In this document: piece after piece, positions 10,689 through 20,724 of the stretch | How the letters are laid out: each line of letters begins with the position of its first letter | Numbering within the stretch: position 1 is the first letter of the stretch | NCBI RefSeq assembly: GCF_900096975.1 | Contig: NZ_FMYQ01000015.1 | Location: forward strand, 62,001 to 126,000 | Source: Paraburkholderia lycopersici | GTDB lineage: Bacteria > Pseudomonadota > Gammaproteobacteria > Burkholderiales > Burkholderiaceae | Reading direction: 5' to 3' | Length of the DNA stretch: 64,000 nt | Position numbers and translations under genes: made by a program | Notes under the pieces: model-generated | The model's input: the letters and a program-made list of their open reading frames with translations, nothing else | The model's database searches: none | Told to the model about the DNA's origin: nothing

Positions 10689-11004
10689 GCGCGATCCGCC
10701 GTTGGCGCAACGCCGCGAGAACGTCGTGCACAGGCGATCGATCTTCCTGGCCGTCCTTGCGCTACCCGATCCGTTCTTCGGGTTCCGTTGCACCAAGGCG
10801 GCCGGCTGATCGTTCATCGCGAAGGACGACCGGATTTATGAGACACCGTGGGCTGTGATATTAATTGGCCGGAGGCGCTTGCGGCTTTTCCTGCGGCGTG
10901 CGGCGATGGGGCGGCCTTTCGTTTCCATGGCGCATCACGCCGTTCGCGACGAAATGGTGCGCCGGACTCGCGTCGATATTGATTGAACGGTTGAAGGGGG
11001 AATT
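10689..11004. other. Intergenic stretch without a recognisable gene
   Basis: About 316 bases between the secreted-protein gene and the antiporter. No open frame with a ribosome site and plausible composition is present on either strand. An AAGGGGG motif just ahead of 11005 serves the antiporter start. Confidence 0.6.
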
Positions 11005-12642
11005 TTGGAAAGCGTCGGTATTGCTATTGCCATGCTGGTTGCCGTGCTGACGAGCGGCGCCATAGTTCGCGCGCTGCCGTGGACGATTCCGCTTCCGTTA
11101 CTCCAGATTTCCCTCGGCTTTCTGATAGCAGGTGTTTTCAAGGGCGGCGTCAGGCTCGATCCCGACGTCTTTTTTCTGTTGTTCTTGCCGCCATTGTTGT
11201 TTCTGGACGGATGGCGGATCCCCAAGGACTTGCTGCGGCGTGACAAGCTGGGAATCTTCCAGTTGTCCGTTGGACTGGTAATCATGACCGTGGTCGGCGC
11301 CGGCTACGCCATTCACTGGATGATTCCGTCGATGCCGTTGGCCGTCGCGTTCGCACTCGCTGCCGTCATCTCGCCGACCGATCCGGTGGCGGTGGCCGGC
11401 ATCACGCACCGACTGGTCGTTCCGCGACGTATCACGTCGATCCTGGAGGGCGAGGCGCTGTTCAACGACGCGAGCGGGCTGGTCGCATTCCGCATCGCCG
11501 TCGCCGCCGCGATGACCGGCGCTTTCTCTCTCTCGTCGGCGGCTGTCTCGTTTCTCTGGGTGGCCGGTGCGGGCCTTGCGTCCGGTGCGATCGTCACCTC
11601 GGCCATCACGTTGATTCGCGACGGTTTCACAAAACGCTTCGGGGAGGAGCCGCGCTCGGAGGTGCTCTTAAGTCTGCTGATTCCCTTTGCCGCGTACCTT
11701 CTGGCCGAACGTATCGGCGCCTCGGGCATTCTGGCCGCCGTGGCGGCTGGCTGGACCATGAGCCGCGCGGAATTGTCCGGACGTGTCAGCGCATTTGCCC
11801 GCACGCAGCGCCAGATCGTTTGGGACATGCTGCAATTCGCGCTCAACGGAATCATGTTCGTGCTCCTCGGCGAACAGTTGCCGGGCATTTTCAACGCAGC
11901 AGCCCGGTTGGTGACGCGGAGCGGAAGCCAGGACGCAGGGTTGCTGCTTGCCTATGCGATTCTGGTCTGGCTCATGCTGGCGGTCTTGCGCTTCGCCTGT
12001 ATTTTCGGTTCAGTGTGGCTGGCCCGGATCGTACGCGGATTCACGCCGCCTCCCGAGGCGCGGGCCACGCCACGCATCATGGTGGCGCTGTCGCTGGGCG
12101 GAGTGCGCGGTGCGGTGACGTTGGCCGGCGTCATGACACTTCCGCTGATGCTGCCCAATGGCGGCGCGTTTCCCTCGCGCGACCTGGCCATTTTTCTTGC
12201 TGCTGCCGTGATTATCATTTCCCTGGTCGCCGCCACACTCGGCATGCCACGGTTGCTCAACGGTGTTGAGCCGTCGTCATCGTCACCGCACCAGAGGCAG
12301 CGCGAGGTCGCCCGACAGGCAGCTCACCGCGCAGCCGCAAACCGCGTTTCATCGATGCTCGCCGAGCGGCAAGCGAAGGATGCTTCGCAGGAGGCTCGCC
12401 TGTACATGGATGCGGTCGATCAGGTGCTGGCGGGACTGCATGAACTGCTCGCCCATTCGTCCGGTCTTTCGACCGACGACCGGACACCTGTTCGGCGCAA
12501 TGTCGAACTGACGATGAGACGGGCTGCGATCGAGGCGTCTCGGGACGCCATTTACAAACTCGCGCTCGACCATGAAATTTCGGACGAGGTGGCGCGTGAC
12601 ATGGTCAGGTTGCTGGATCTTGAAGAGATGCGATTGCCCTGA
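11005..12642 (+). CDS. CPA1 family Na+/H+ antiporter (NhaP-like)
   Basis: A 545-residue sodium/proton antiporter of the CPA1 type. The first ~410 residues carry about 12 hydrophobic helices with the family landmarks SPTDPVAVAGI, the FNDASGLV helix and GGVRGAVTLAGVM. The last ~130 residues are a cytoplasmic tail rich in charged helices, common in bacterial NhaP/NhaG-like proteins and often regulatory. The start is TTG with a GAAGGGGG site four to five bases upstream. It would exchange cytoplasmic Na+ for H+ and so work well beside an ion-pumping N-ATPase, but the two are separate transcription units on opposite strands. Confidence 0.88.
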   Translation: MESVGIAIAMLVAVLTSGAIVRALPWTIPLPLLQISLGFLIAGVFKGGVRLDPDVFFLLFLPPLLFLDGWRIPKDLLRRDKLGIFQLSVGLVIMTVVGAGYAIHWMIPSMPLAVAFALAAVISPTDPVAVAGITHRLVVPRRITSILEGEALFNDASGLVAFRIAVAAAMTGAFSLSSAAVSFLWVAGAGLASGAIVTSAITLIRDGFTKRFGEEPRSEVLLSLLIPFAAYLLAERIGASGILAAVAAGWTMSRAELSGRVSAFARTQRQIVWDMLQFALNGIMFVLLGEQLPGIFNAAARLVTRSGSQDAGLLLAYAILVWLMLAVLRFACIFGSVWLARIVRGFTPPPEARATPRIMVALSLGGVRGAVTLAGVMTLPLMLPNGGAFPSRDLAIFLAAAVIIISLVAATLGMPRLLNGVEPSSSSPHQRQREVARQAAHRAAANRVSSMLAERQAKDASQEARLYMDAVDQVLAGLHELLAHSSGLSTDDRTPVRRNVELTMRRAAIEASRDAIYKLALDHEISDEVARDMVRLLDLEEMRLP

Positions 12643-13303
12643 TCCGCCCTACGCAGGCTGGCGCGTGGCCCTCGCAGGCTTATGCCCGCACCTTCAGGCA
12701 AGTCATATTCCGTGAACCTCGGATCGTCGGAGTCAACGCGCGCCCACGACCCGGACAGGCCACGCGGCTCCGCCACCGAACGTGATCCAATGAGGCCGGG
12801 AACTGCTCCACGGCCATGCAGGTCCTCTTCGGATTGGCGGGACAGTGACCTGAATATGCCTGGAGACGCGCATTCCGAACACAGAAAACTGTGTTTCGTC
12901 CACTGATATCTCGCTAAATCCATTTTTCTTGCCGATAAAATTTAATGTGGAATTGAAATTACTATCTTCATTGGACGAGAATTAACTTGATTTCAAGCCA
13001 TACATAAAATCATTGAAAATTCGGATTCATCCGATTGATGCGATTTCGCTTTCCGCCAAGACGCACAATTTAAACGTAACGTTCTGATATCTCAATTATT
13101 CTCCCGAGCAAACTACCTGGATATAAAGTTGACGGCACCCTGCCCCTCGCATTAAAGTTCGGCCAGCAAATAGTCAGCAACGAATGTCCGTAGTAATTCA
13201 CCCCTTTTCCCATTGGGTATCACGCACAGCAGAATACGTTCTCTGGCGGTAACGGAGAACGTCAATACTGAGAAAGTAAACGACGATTCCGGAATAAATC
13301 CCC
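12643..13303. other. AT-rich leader region upstream of the T6SS cluster
   Basis: About 660 bases without a convincing gene. The part from about 12900 to 13300 is clearly richer in A+T than any other stretch in the window, with runs such as AAAATTTAAT and a perfect palindrome CTTGA-TT-TCAAG at 12986-12997. This is the likely promoter region of tssH and is a natural target for H-NS-type silencing. Short open frames on both strands lack ribosome sites. Confidence 0.65.
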
Positions 13304-16024
13304 ATGACGATTTCCCGTCATTCTCTGTTCGGCAAGCTCGACACAACACTCTTTAGGAGTGCAGAGTCCGCAACCACCTACTGCAAGCTGAGGGGCAATC
13401 CGCATGTCGAACTGGTGCACTGGCTGCATCAGATCCTGCAGCAACCCGACTCCGACCTGCATCGCGTGCTGCGTCATTGCGCAATTGAGCGGGACGTCCT
13501 GGATCGCGACATGGCGCGCGCCTTGTCAACGTTGCCGGCAGGCGCAAGCTCCATCATCGACTTCTCGCACCACATTGACACCGCCATCGAGCGGGCATGG
13601 GTCATCGCAACGCTGGGCATGAACGACCATCGAGTACGCAGCGCGTGGTTGTTCATCGCCCTTGTGACAACGCCCGAACTGCGGCGCGTCCTGCTTTCCA
13701 TTTCACCGGCCTTCGCAAAGGCTCCTGTTGAAGGACTGGCCGATGTATTGCCGGCATGGATTGACGGCTCGCCTGAGTCGAGCGAAGCGGCACACGACAA
13801 CAGCGACTATGCTTCGGCTCTTCCGGGCGAGGCATCCCAGGCCATGCCAGGCGCTTCGAACGGATCGACACTCGAACAGTACTGCACAGACCTGACCGCT
13901 CGCGCGCGAGCCGGCGAAATCGATCCCGTGGTGGGGCGCGAGCTCGAGATCCGGACGATGATCGACGTGCTGCTGCGCCGCAGGCAGAACAACCCGCTGC
14001 TCACCGGTGAGGCCGGTGTCGGCAAAACCGCCGTCATTGAAGGGCTCGCACTGGCGATCGCCGCTGGCGAAGTGCCGCCCAAACTGGTCAACGTGCGGCT
14101 GCTGGCCCTCGACATCGGCGCCCTCCTTGCCGGCGCCAGCATGAAGGGCGAGTTCGAGGCGCGCCTTAAGGGGGTGCTCGAAGCGGCTGCGAAATCGGCC
14201 GCGCCGGTCATCCTCTTCGTCGACGAAATCCATACGCTGGTGGGCGCCGGCGGTCCGGCGGGAACGGGCGATGCAGCCAACCTGCTCAAGCCGGCGCTTG
14301 CCCGCGGCACGATCCGCGCGATCGGTGCAACCACGTGGACGGAGTACAAGCGGCACATCGAGAAGGATCCGGCGCTGACGCGCCGCTTCCAGGTGTTGCA
14401 GGTGCCGCAGCCGGAGGAACCGGCGGCAATCGACATGGTGCGCGGGCTCGCGCAAACGTTCGCCCGGCATCACGGCGTCATTGTGCTCGACGAAGCAATC
14501 CGCGCCGCAGTGACCCTTTCACATCGCTACATCCCCTCCCGGCAGTTGCCCGACAAGGCGATCAGCCTGCTCGACACGGCCTGCGCGCGCGTGGCGCTTT
14601 CGCAGCACGCACCGCCGCGCGAACTCCAGAATCTTTCCGGGCGCCTGCGCGCGGCCGGTGTCGAGCGCGATCTGCTCCAGCAGGAGGCGCTTATCGGTCT
14701 GGATGCGGAGCAGGCCATTTCCTCGGCGAACCAGCGCATCGAAACGCTCACCCGTGAGATGACCGCCGTCGAAGGGCAATGGCGCGCGCAGCTCGACGCC
14801 GTGCAGGCACTGGCCGTTGCGCGCGAGGCGGCCATCTCCGGCGATCAGGGGTCTGCCAGCGCATTGCGCGACATCGAGGCACGGCTGGTCGAACTGCGTG
14901 GCGACACGCCCTATGTGTTCCCCGAGGTCGATGAAGCCATCGTCGCAGAAATCGTTTCGGACTGGACCGGCATTCCGGTCGGCCGCATGGTTCGCGACGA
15001 AGTCGCGGCCGTTCGCACCCTGCCCGCGACGCTCGAAGAGCGCGTTATCGGCCAGCGCGATGCACTGCATCAGATCGGCGAGCGAGTGCAGACGGCGCGC
15101 GCCGCTCTCTCGGACCCGAAAAAGCCGCTGGGCGTATTTCTGCTTGCCGGTCCGTCAGGCATCGGCAAGACCGAGACCGCGCTGGCCCTTGCCGAAGCGC
15201 TGTATGGAGGCGAGCAGAACCTGATTACCGTCAACATGAGCGAGTATCAGGAAGCCCATACCGTCTCGGGGCTGAAGGGCGCGCCGCCTGGCTACGTGGG
15301 GTATGGCGAGGGCGGCGTGCTGACTGAAGCCGTGCGCCGCCGTCCATACTCGGTCGTGCTCCTGGACGAAATCGAAAAGGCGCATCGCGACGTTCACGAA
15401 ATGTTCTTCCAGGTGTTCGACAAGGGCTATATGGAAGACGGTGATGGCCGGTTCATCGATTTCCGCAACACCACGATTCTGCTCACCAGCAACGTGGGTT
15501 CCGAACTGACGGCGAGCCTCTGCGCCGACCCCGCGCTCGCGCCGCACGCGCAGGCACTGCGCGACGCGCTCACGCCCGAACTGCTCAAGGTGTTTCCGGC
15601 CGCGTTTCTCGGCCGCGTCACCGTCGTGCCGTACCGGCCACTCGCCAGCATGTCGCTCGCACGCATCGTGCGTCTGCATCTGGATCGTGTCGTGCGCCGC
15701 ATGGCCGAGGCTCACCGGATTGCACTGACCTACGACGAAGCCGTCGTCGATTACATCGTCGGGCGATGCCTCGTGCAGGAAACCGGCGCCCGCGTGCTGA
15801 TCGGCTTCATCGAGCAGCACGTCCTGCCTCGTCTTTCGACGCTGTGGCTCGATGCATTCTCGTCGAAGCAGACCCTCTCGCGCATCGATATCGTCCTCGG
15901 CGATGGTGACGCACCGCCGGCCACCGCCCTGCTGTTCCGGCTCCCCGCTACGCAGCGGTCCGGCCGCACCGATGACATCGGTGCCGACACCGAAGCACTT
16001 CTTACTGTCGCGCAGGCCCTCTGA
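13304..16024 (+). CDS. tssH: T6SS sheath-recycling AAA+ ATPase ClpV
   Basis: A 906-residue Clp/Hsp100 ATPase that disassembles contracted TssB/TssC sheaths. The N-domain (about 1-160) is followed by AAA1 with P-loop GEAGVGKT at 235-242 and Walker B LFVDEIH, a middle coiled-coil region (about 440-540) and AAA2 with P-loop GPSGIGKT at 616-623 and Walker B LLDEIEKAH. The N-terminal MTISRHSLFGKLDTTLF start and the WTGIPVGRM segment are typical of ClpV. It is the first gene of the secretion cluster and lies 39 bases before tssB. Confidence 0.95.
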   Translation: MTISRHSLFGKLDTTLFRSAESATTYCKLRGNPHVELVHWLHQILQQPDSDLHRVLRHCAIERDVLDRDMARALSTLPAGASSIIDFSHHIDTAIERAWVIATLGMNDHRVRSAWLFIALVTTPELRRVLLSISPAFAKAPVEGLADVLPAWIDGSPESSEAAHDNSDYASALPGEASQAMPGASNGSTLEQYCTDLTARARAGEIDPVVGRELEIRTMIDVLLRRRQNNPLLTGEAGVGKTAVIEGLALAIAAGEVPPKLVNVRLLALDIGALLAGASMKGEFEARLKGVLEAAAKSAAPVILFVDEIHTLVGAGGPAGTGDAANLLKPALARGTIRAIGATTWTEYKRHIEKDPALTRRFQVLQVPQPEEPAAIDMVRGLAQTFARHHGVIVLDEAIRAAVTLSHRYIPSRQLPDKAISLLDTACARVALSQHAPPRELQNLSGRLRAAGVERDLLQQEALIGLDAEQAISSANQRIETLTREMTAVEGQWRAQLDAVQALAVAREAAISGDQGSASALRDIEARLVELRGDTPYVFPEVDEAIVAEIVSDWTGIPVGRMVRDEVAAVRTLPATLEERVIGQRDALHQIGERVQTARAALSDPKKPLGVFLLAGPSGIGKTETALALAEALYGGEQNLITVNMSEYQEAHTVSGLKGAPPGYVGYGEGGVLTEAVRRRPYSVVLLDEIEKAHRDVHEMFFQVFDKGYMEDGDGRFIDFRNTTILLTSNVGSELTASLCADPALAPHAQALRDALTPELLKVFPAAFLGRVTVVPYRPLASMSLARIVRLHLDRVVRRMAEAHRIALTYDEAVVDYIVGRCLVQETGARVLIGFIEQHVLPRLSTLWLDAFSSKQTLSRIDIVLGDGDAPPATALLFRLPATQRSGRTDDIGADTEALLTVAQAL

Positions 16025-16063
16025 CGCTGCCGACACCTTACCACCGCTCACCGGAGTTTCCCC

Positions 16064-16600
16064 ATGTCCGCTTCCAGCAGTTCGCAGAAGTTCATCGCGC
16101 GCAACCGCGCGCCGCGTGTGCAGATCGAGTATGACGTCGAAGTCTATGGTTCCGAGAAGAAGGTCGAGCTTCCGTTTGTGATGGGCGTGCTCGCCGATCT
16201 GTCGGGCAAGCCGGTCGAACCGCTGCCTGCGGTGGCAGATCGCCGCTTTCTCGACATCGACGTCGACAATTTCGATGAGCGCATGAAGGCTATCCGTCCG
16301 CGCGTCGTCTTTGCCGTCCCGAACACGCTCACGGGTGAAGGCCAGATGATGGTCGACATGGCTTTCGAGAGCATCGAAGACTTCTCGCCGGCCGCCATCG
16401 CACGCAAGGTCGAACCGCTGCGTCAACTGCTCGACGCACGCACGCAGCTCGCGAACCTGCAGACGTACATGGACGGCAAGTCGGGCGCGGAATCGCTCGT
16501 GAACCAGTTGCTCCAGGATCCCGCGCTCCTGCAGTCGCTGGCCGCAGCACCGAAGCCGAAAGTGGCCGCCGACACCAGCGAAGCCGCCAACGCGAACTGA
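16064..16600 (+). CDS. tssB: T6SS contractile sheath small subunit
   Basis: A 178-residue VipA/TssB protein. The N-terminus (SSQKFIARNRAPRVQIEYDVE) and the segment LPFVMGVLADLSG are diagnostic. It forms the contractile sheath with TssC in the cytoplasm. GGAG lies before the ATG, and tssC starts 27 bases after it. The Ala-rich tail after about residue 150 is variable in the family. Confidence 0.96.
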   Translation: MSASSSSQKFIARNRAPRVQIEYDVEVYGSEKKVELPFVMGVLADLSGKPVEPLPAVADRRFLDIDVDNFDERMKAIRPRVVFAVPNTLTGEGQMMVDMAFESIEDFSPAAIARKVEPLRQLLDARTQLANLQTYMDGKSGAESLVNQLLQDPALLQSLAAAPKPKVAADTSEAANAN

Positions 16601-16627
16601 TCTTCAAGACACTCCGGGAAACAAGTC

Positions 16628-18121
16628 ATGGCAAAACAGCAAGCACAGGCCGCAAGCGTCGGCGTCCAGACCGAGTCGGACTTCACCCAGTTGCTCAACC
16701 AGGAATTCCGGCCGAAGACGGAGCAGGCCCGCGAAGCCGTCGAACTCGCCGTTCAGACGCTCGCCGAGCAAGCGCTCAAACAGTCGGCCACCATCAGCGA
16801 CGACGCGTACAAGAGCATCGCGGCCATCATCGCGCAGATCGATCACAAGCTCTCCGAGCAGATCAACCTGATCCTGCACCACGACGACTACCAGAAGCTC
16901 GAGTCGGCCTGGCGCGGCCTGCATCATCTCGTCTCCAATACGGAAACCGACGAGCGCCTGAAGATCCGCTTCATGGACGTTTCGAAGGACGAACTGCGCC
17001 GCTCGATGAAGCGCTACAAGGGCGTCGCATGGGATCAGAGCCCGCTCTTCAAGCAAATCTACGAAGAGGAATATGGCCAGCTCGGCGGTGAACCGTACGG
17101 CTGCCTCGTCGCGGACTACTACTTCGACCATACGCCGCCCGATGTCGACCTGCTCGGTTCGATCGCAAAGATTGCGGCATCGTCCCACACGCCGTTCATC
17201 TCGGGCGCATCGCCCTCGGTGCTGCAAATGGAATCGTGGCAGGAACTGGCCAACCCGCGCGACCTCACGAAAATCTTCACGCAAAACCTTGAATATGCTC
17301 CCTGGAATTTGCTGCGCAACACCGAGGATGCCCGCTATGTCGGTCTTGCGATGCCGCGCTTCCTGGCGCGCCTTCCCTATGGCGCGAAGACCAATCCGGT
17401 CGACGAGTTCGATTTCGAGGAAGACACGGCCGGCTCGGACCATCGCCGTTACGCGTGGTCGAATGCCGCCTACGCGATGGGCGTGAACATCAACCGTTCG
17501 TTCAAGCTGTATGGCTGGTGCTCGCTGATCCGTGGCGTCGAATCGGGCGGAACGGTCGAACATCTGCCGTGCCATACGTTTCCGACGGACGACGGCGGCA
17601 TCGACATGAAGTGTCCGACCGAAATCGCCATCTCGGACCGCCGCGAAGCGGAACTTTCGAAGAACGGTTTCATTCCGCTTATTCACCGCAAGAACACCGG
17701 CCACGCGACCTTCATCGGCGCCCAGTCGCTGCAAAAGGCCGCCGAATACCACGACGCGGATGCCACCGCCAATGCGAATCTCTCCGCGAGGCTGCCGTAC
17801 CTGTTCGCCTGCTCGCGCTTTGCGCACTACCTGAAATGCATCGTGCGCGACAAGATCGGCACGTTCCGCGAGCGCGAAGACATGCAGCGCTGGCTCAACG
17901 AATGGATCATGAATTACGTCGATGCGGACCCGGCCAACTCGTCGCAGGAAACGAAGGCACGCCGTCCGCTCGCCGCCGCCGAAGTACTCGTCGAGGACGT
18001 GGAGGGCAATCCTGGGTACTACCAGGCGAAGTTCTTCCTGCGTCCGCACTTCCAGCTCGAAGGCCTGACCGTGTCACTGCGCCTGGTCGCGAAGCTGCCG
18101 TCGATCAAGGAAGCCGCCTGA
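16628..18121 (+). CDS. tssC: T6SS contractile sheath large subunit
   Basis: A 497-residue VipB/TssC protein of normal length. Recognisable segments include the N-terminal helices, ESAWRGLHHLVSNTET, DYYFDHTPPDVDLL, HTPFISGASPSVL, and the C-terminal GYYQAKFFLRPHFQLEGL. It makes the core of the sheath lattice with TssB. It lies 83 bases ahead of hcp. Confidence 0.97.
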   Translation: MAKQQAQAASVGVQTESDFTQLLNQEFRPKTEQAREAVELAVQTLAEQALKQSATISDDAYKSIAAIIAQIDHKLSEQINLILHHDDYQKLESAWRGLHHLVSNTETDERLKIRFMDVSKDELRRSMKRYKGVAWDQSPLFKQIYEEEYGQLGGEPYGCLVADYYFDHTPPDVDLLGSIAKIAASSHTPFISGASPSVLQMESWQELANPRDLTKIFTQNLEYAPWNLLRNTEDARYVGLAMPRFLARLPYGAKTNPVDEFDFEEDTAGSDHRRYAWSNAAYAMGVNINRSFKLYGWCSLIRGVESGGTVEHLPCHTFPTDDGGIDMKCPTEIAISDRREAELSKNGFIPLIHRKNTGHATFIGAQSLQKAAEYHDADATANANLSARLPYLFACSRFAHYLKCIVRDKIGTFREREDMQRWLNEWIMNYVDADPANSSQETKARRPLAAAEVLVEDVEGNPGYYQAKFFLRPHFQLEGLTVSLRLVAKLPSIKEAA

Positions 18122-18204
18122 TTTCGGCGGAAATCCTCGTTCGGCCGGGCTGAACGGCATGAGCCCGGCCTCTTTCATCATCAGCAACAACACGGAGCGA
18201 ACAG

Positions 18205-18690
18205 ATGGCACAGGATATTTTTCTGAAGATTGACGGCATCAATGGGGAGTCGCTCGACGACAAGCACAAGGACGAAATCGAAGTGCTGAACTGGAACTGG
18301 GAAATCCGCCAGGAGTCGTCGATGCACGCGGGCAGCGGCGGCGGCGCCGGCAAGGCGACCGTCGAGGACCTGTGGTTCCAGCACGGCATCGACCGTGCGA
18401 GCCCCAACCTCATGAAGTACGCGCTCACGGGCAAGCATATCGACCAGGCCGTGCTCGTCATGCGCAAGGCCGGCGGCAATCCGCTCGAGTACCTCAAGAT
18501 CACGATGAACGACGTGCTGGTCACGCGCGTCAAGCCCTCGGGCAGCAAGAACGCCGAAGAGAAGAGCCTCGAAGAGGTGTCGCTCTCGTTCGCGAAGGTC
18601 AAGCAGGAATACGTTGTCCAGAACGCCCAGGGCGGCAGCGGCGGCGCCGTGACGGCCAGTTACGACATCAAGGGCAACAAGGAAGCGTAA
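18205..18690 (+). CDS. tssD: T6SS inner tube protein Hcp
   Basis: A 161-residue Hcp protein (MAQDIFLKIDGINGESLD start) that forms the hexameric inner tube expelled by the sheath. The SVNW-like segment reads VLNWNWEI, followed by a Gly-rich loop (GSGGGAGKA) and the TKHIDQAVL-type strand (GKHIDQAVLVMRKAG). GGAG precedes the ATG. In most clusters tssE, tssF and tssG follow hcp; here the next gene is tssJ. Confidence 0.96.
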   Translation: MAQDIFLKIDGINGESLDDKHKDEIEVLNWNWEIRQESSMHAGSGGGAGKATVEDLWFQHGIDRASPNLMKYALTGKHIDQAVLVMRKAGGNPLEYLKITMNDVLVTRVKPSGSKNAEEKSLEEVSLSFAKVKQEYVVQNAQGGSGGAVTASYDIKGNKEA

Positions 18691-18791
18691 GTCTCACACG
18701 GCTTTCGTAAGCAGTCTTGACGTAATCCGCCCGGCGAATGGCCGTATCGATCGCCGGGCGCCTCGATTCCCATACCGACGTGCCCCAACGC

Positions 18792-19298
18792 ATGCGCCTG
18801 ATTCCCTTCGTGACTGCCTGCGCATCCGCGCTGCTGGTTGCCGCCTGCGCAAGCAGCGACCCCAAACCGCACAAGCCGCTGCGGCTGGACCTGACGATCA
18901 GCGCCGCCACCACCGTCAACCCGGACGACCAGGGGCGCGCTGCGCCCATCGTGGTGCGCGTCTATGAACTGAGGACCGACAACGCTTTCAAGGCCGCGGA
19001 CTATTTTTCGCTGCAGGACAAGGACAAGACCGTGCTTGCGGACGACCTCGTCAAACGCGACGAGTTCCAGTTGCGCCCGGGCGAGCAGAAGACCATCCGG
19101 CGAACCGCTGATGAGAACTCGAACGCGCTGGGCGTACTCGCCGAATACCGCGATTTGCCCCACGCCGTGTGGCGCGCCGTGTATCCGTTACCGGCGACGC
19201 CGGAGAAGGCGTGGTACCTGTTCCTGTCGCCGAAACTGAGCCTGACCATCGACCTTGATGCCGGTGCGATCAGGATTACCGACAACACAAAAAAGTAA
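18792..19298 (+). CDS. tssJ: T6SS outer-membrane lipoprotein TssJ
   Basis: A 168-residue lipoprotein. From the Met at 18792 the sequence MRLIPFVTACASALLVAAC gives a signal peptide with lipobox LVAAC and lipidated Cys19. The mature part is a small beta-sandwich with LRLDLTISAATTVN and PIVVRVYELR, as in SciN/TssJ, which anchors the TssLM complex to the outer membrane. A longer in-frame start at 18738 would bury the signal peptide, so it is rejected. It precedes tssK by 22 bases. Confidence 0.9.
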   Translation: MRLIPFVTACASALLVAACASSDPKPHKPLRLDLTISAATTVNPDDQGRAAPIVVRVYELRTDNAFKAADYFSLQDKDKTVLADDLVKRDEFQLRPGEQKTIRRTADENSNALGVLAEYRDLPHAVWRAVYPLPATPEKAWYLFLSPKLSLTIDLDAGAIRITDNTKK

Positions 19299-19320
19299 AT
19301 CGCAGGGCGGATACACAATC

Positions 19321-20667
19321 ATGAGCTGGCACAACAAGGTCGTCTGGAGCGAAGGGCAGTTCATGCGCCCGCAGCTGTTCCAGCAGCAGGAGCGTTACGT
19401 CGAGCATTTCGCGCACAAACGCGCGGCGCCGCTTTCACCCTTCTTCTTTGGTTTCACGCACTACGGCCTCGATACCGAGGCACTCGCGCTCGGCAAGGTC
19501 ATCGTGAAATCGGCCGCGGGCGTTTTCCCGGACGGCACACCATTCGATGCGCCGGGCAGCACCCCGCCGCCGGCGCCGCTCACGATCCGGCCGGAGCATC
19601 TGGAACAGCTCATCTATCTCGCCGTGCCCATCCGGGTGCCCAACGGGGAGGAGACGACATTTGACAACGCGTCGGACTCGCTCGCACGCTACGCGGTGTT
19701 CAACACCGATTTGCGCGACACCAACTCCATCGGTCAGGGATCGCAGACGATCCAGCTATCGAGCCTGCGACTGCGTCTCGTACCTCAGAAGGAAATGACC
19801 GACGCGTGGATCGGCCTCGCGCTCACGCGTGTCAGGACGATCCGCGCCGACAGCAGTATCGAACTCGACGACAGCCTCGTGCCGCCCGTGTCGGGTTATG
19901 GCGCGAGCAGTCTGCTCGCCGGCTGGCTCGCGAAGATCCACGATCTCACGCGGCTGCGGGCCGCGGCGCTCGCGCAGCGCCTGACCGGGGGTGACGGAAA
20001 GGCCGGCACGGCCGCCGAAGTGTCGGACTACCTGCTGCTGCAAACGCTCAACCGCTACGAGCCGCTCCTGCAGCATTTACGGCGCGTGCCCACCACCTCG
20101 CCGGCAAAGCTGTATGCGCTGCTCATCAGCATGGCGGGAGAACTGTCCACCTACGTGCGCACCACGACACGCCGGCCGCTCGACACGCACCCGGCGTATC
20201 AGCATACCGAGCCGCATTTGTGCCTGAGACCCATCGTTGACGACACCCATCAGTTGCTGAACGCCGTGCTGGTCCGCAGCGCACAAAGCATCGAGCTCAG
20301 TGACGTCGGCTACGGCATGCGCAACGCCGTTGTCGACCCAACGGAGATGCACGGCTTCGCTTCCGTCGTGCTCGCCGTCAGCGCGGCAATGCCGCCCGAC
20401 ACGCTGCAGCAACAGTTCGCGGCCCAGGCCAAGCTCGGTCCATCCGAGCGCCTGCCCGATCTGGTCCGCGCTCATCTGCCCGGCATTGCGCTGCAGGCCC
20501 TGCCCGTGCCGCCGCGGCAGATTCCGTTCAATGCGGGCTATATCTACTACGAACTCGCGCGCACGGGGGCGCTCTGGGAAGAAGTCGAGCGTCGTGGCGC
20601 ACTGGCGCTGCACATCGCGGGGGACTTCCCGTCCTTGAAGCTCGAGTTGTGGGGCATTCGCGGATAA
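19321..20667 (+). CDS. tssK: T6SS baseplate-membrane connector TssK
   Basis: A 448-residue TssK. The start MSWHNKVVWSEGQFMRPQ is diagnostic; the Met at 19321 is used because upstream in-frame codons overlap tssJ. TssK trimers join the TssF-TssG baseplate to TssL and TssM at the inner membrane. Since no tssF or tssG is present in this cluster, its usual partners must be encoded elsewhere or be absent. Confidence 0.95.
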   Translation: MSWHNKVVWSEGQFMRPQLFQQQERYVEHFAHKRAAPLSPFFFGFTHYGLDTEALALGKVIVKSAAGVFPDGTPFDAPGSTPPPAPLTIRPEHLEQLIYLAVPIRVPNGEETTFDNASDSLARYAVFNTDLRDTNSIGQGSQTIQLSSLRLRLVPQKEMTDAWIGLALTRVRTIRADSSIELDDSLVPPVSGYGASSLLAGWLAKIHDLTRLRAAALAQRLTGGDGKAGTAAEVSDYLLLQTLNRYEPLLQHLRRVPTTSPAKLYALLISMAGELSTYVRTTTRRPLDTHPAYQHTEPHLCLRPIVDDTHQLLNAVLVRSAQSIELSDVGYGMRNAVVDPTEMHGFASVVLAVSAAMPPDTLQQQFAAQAKLGPSERLPDLVRAHLPGIALQALPVPPRQIPFNAGYIYYELARTGALWEEVERRGALALHIAGDFPSLKLELWGIRG

Positions 20668-20724
20668 GGACACGCACCGGCCGCCCGCGTGCATGGGTAG
20701 CCGCCACGCAGACAAGGAAACGCA

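Noticed and set aside
10865-11050. 61-codon plus-strand frame before the antiporter
   Set aside because: It overlaps the antiporter start in another frame and has no ribosome site.
12552-12923. Short minus-strand frame, and a 74-codon plus-strand frame, at the antiporter end
   Set aside because: No ribosome site, overlap with the antiporter gene, and no protein-like pattern.
13152-13349. 65-codon minus-strand frame in the AT-rich leader
   Set aside because: It overlaps the tssH start and has no ribosome site or family resemblance.
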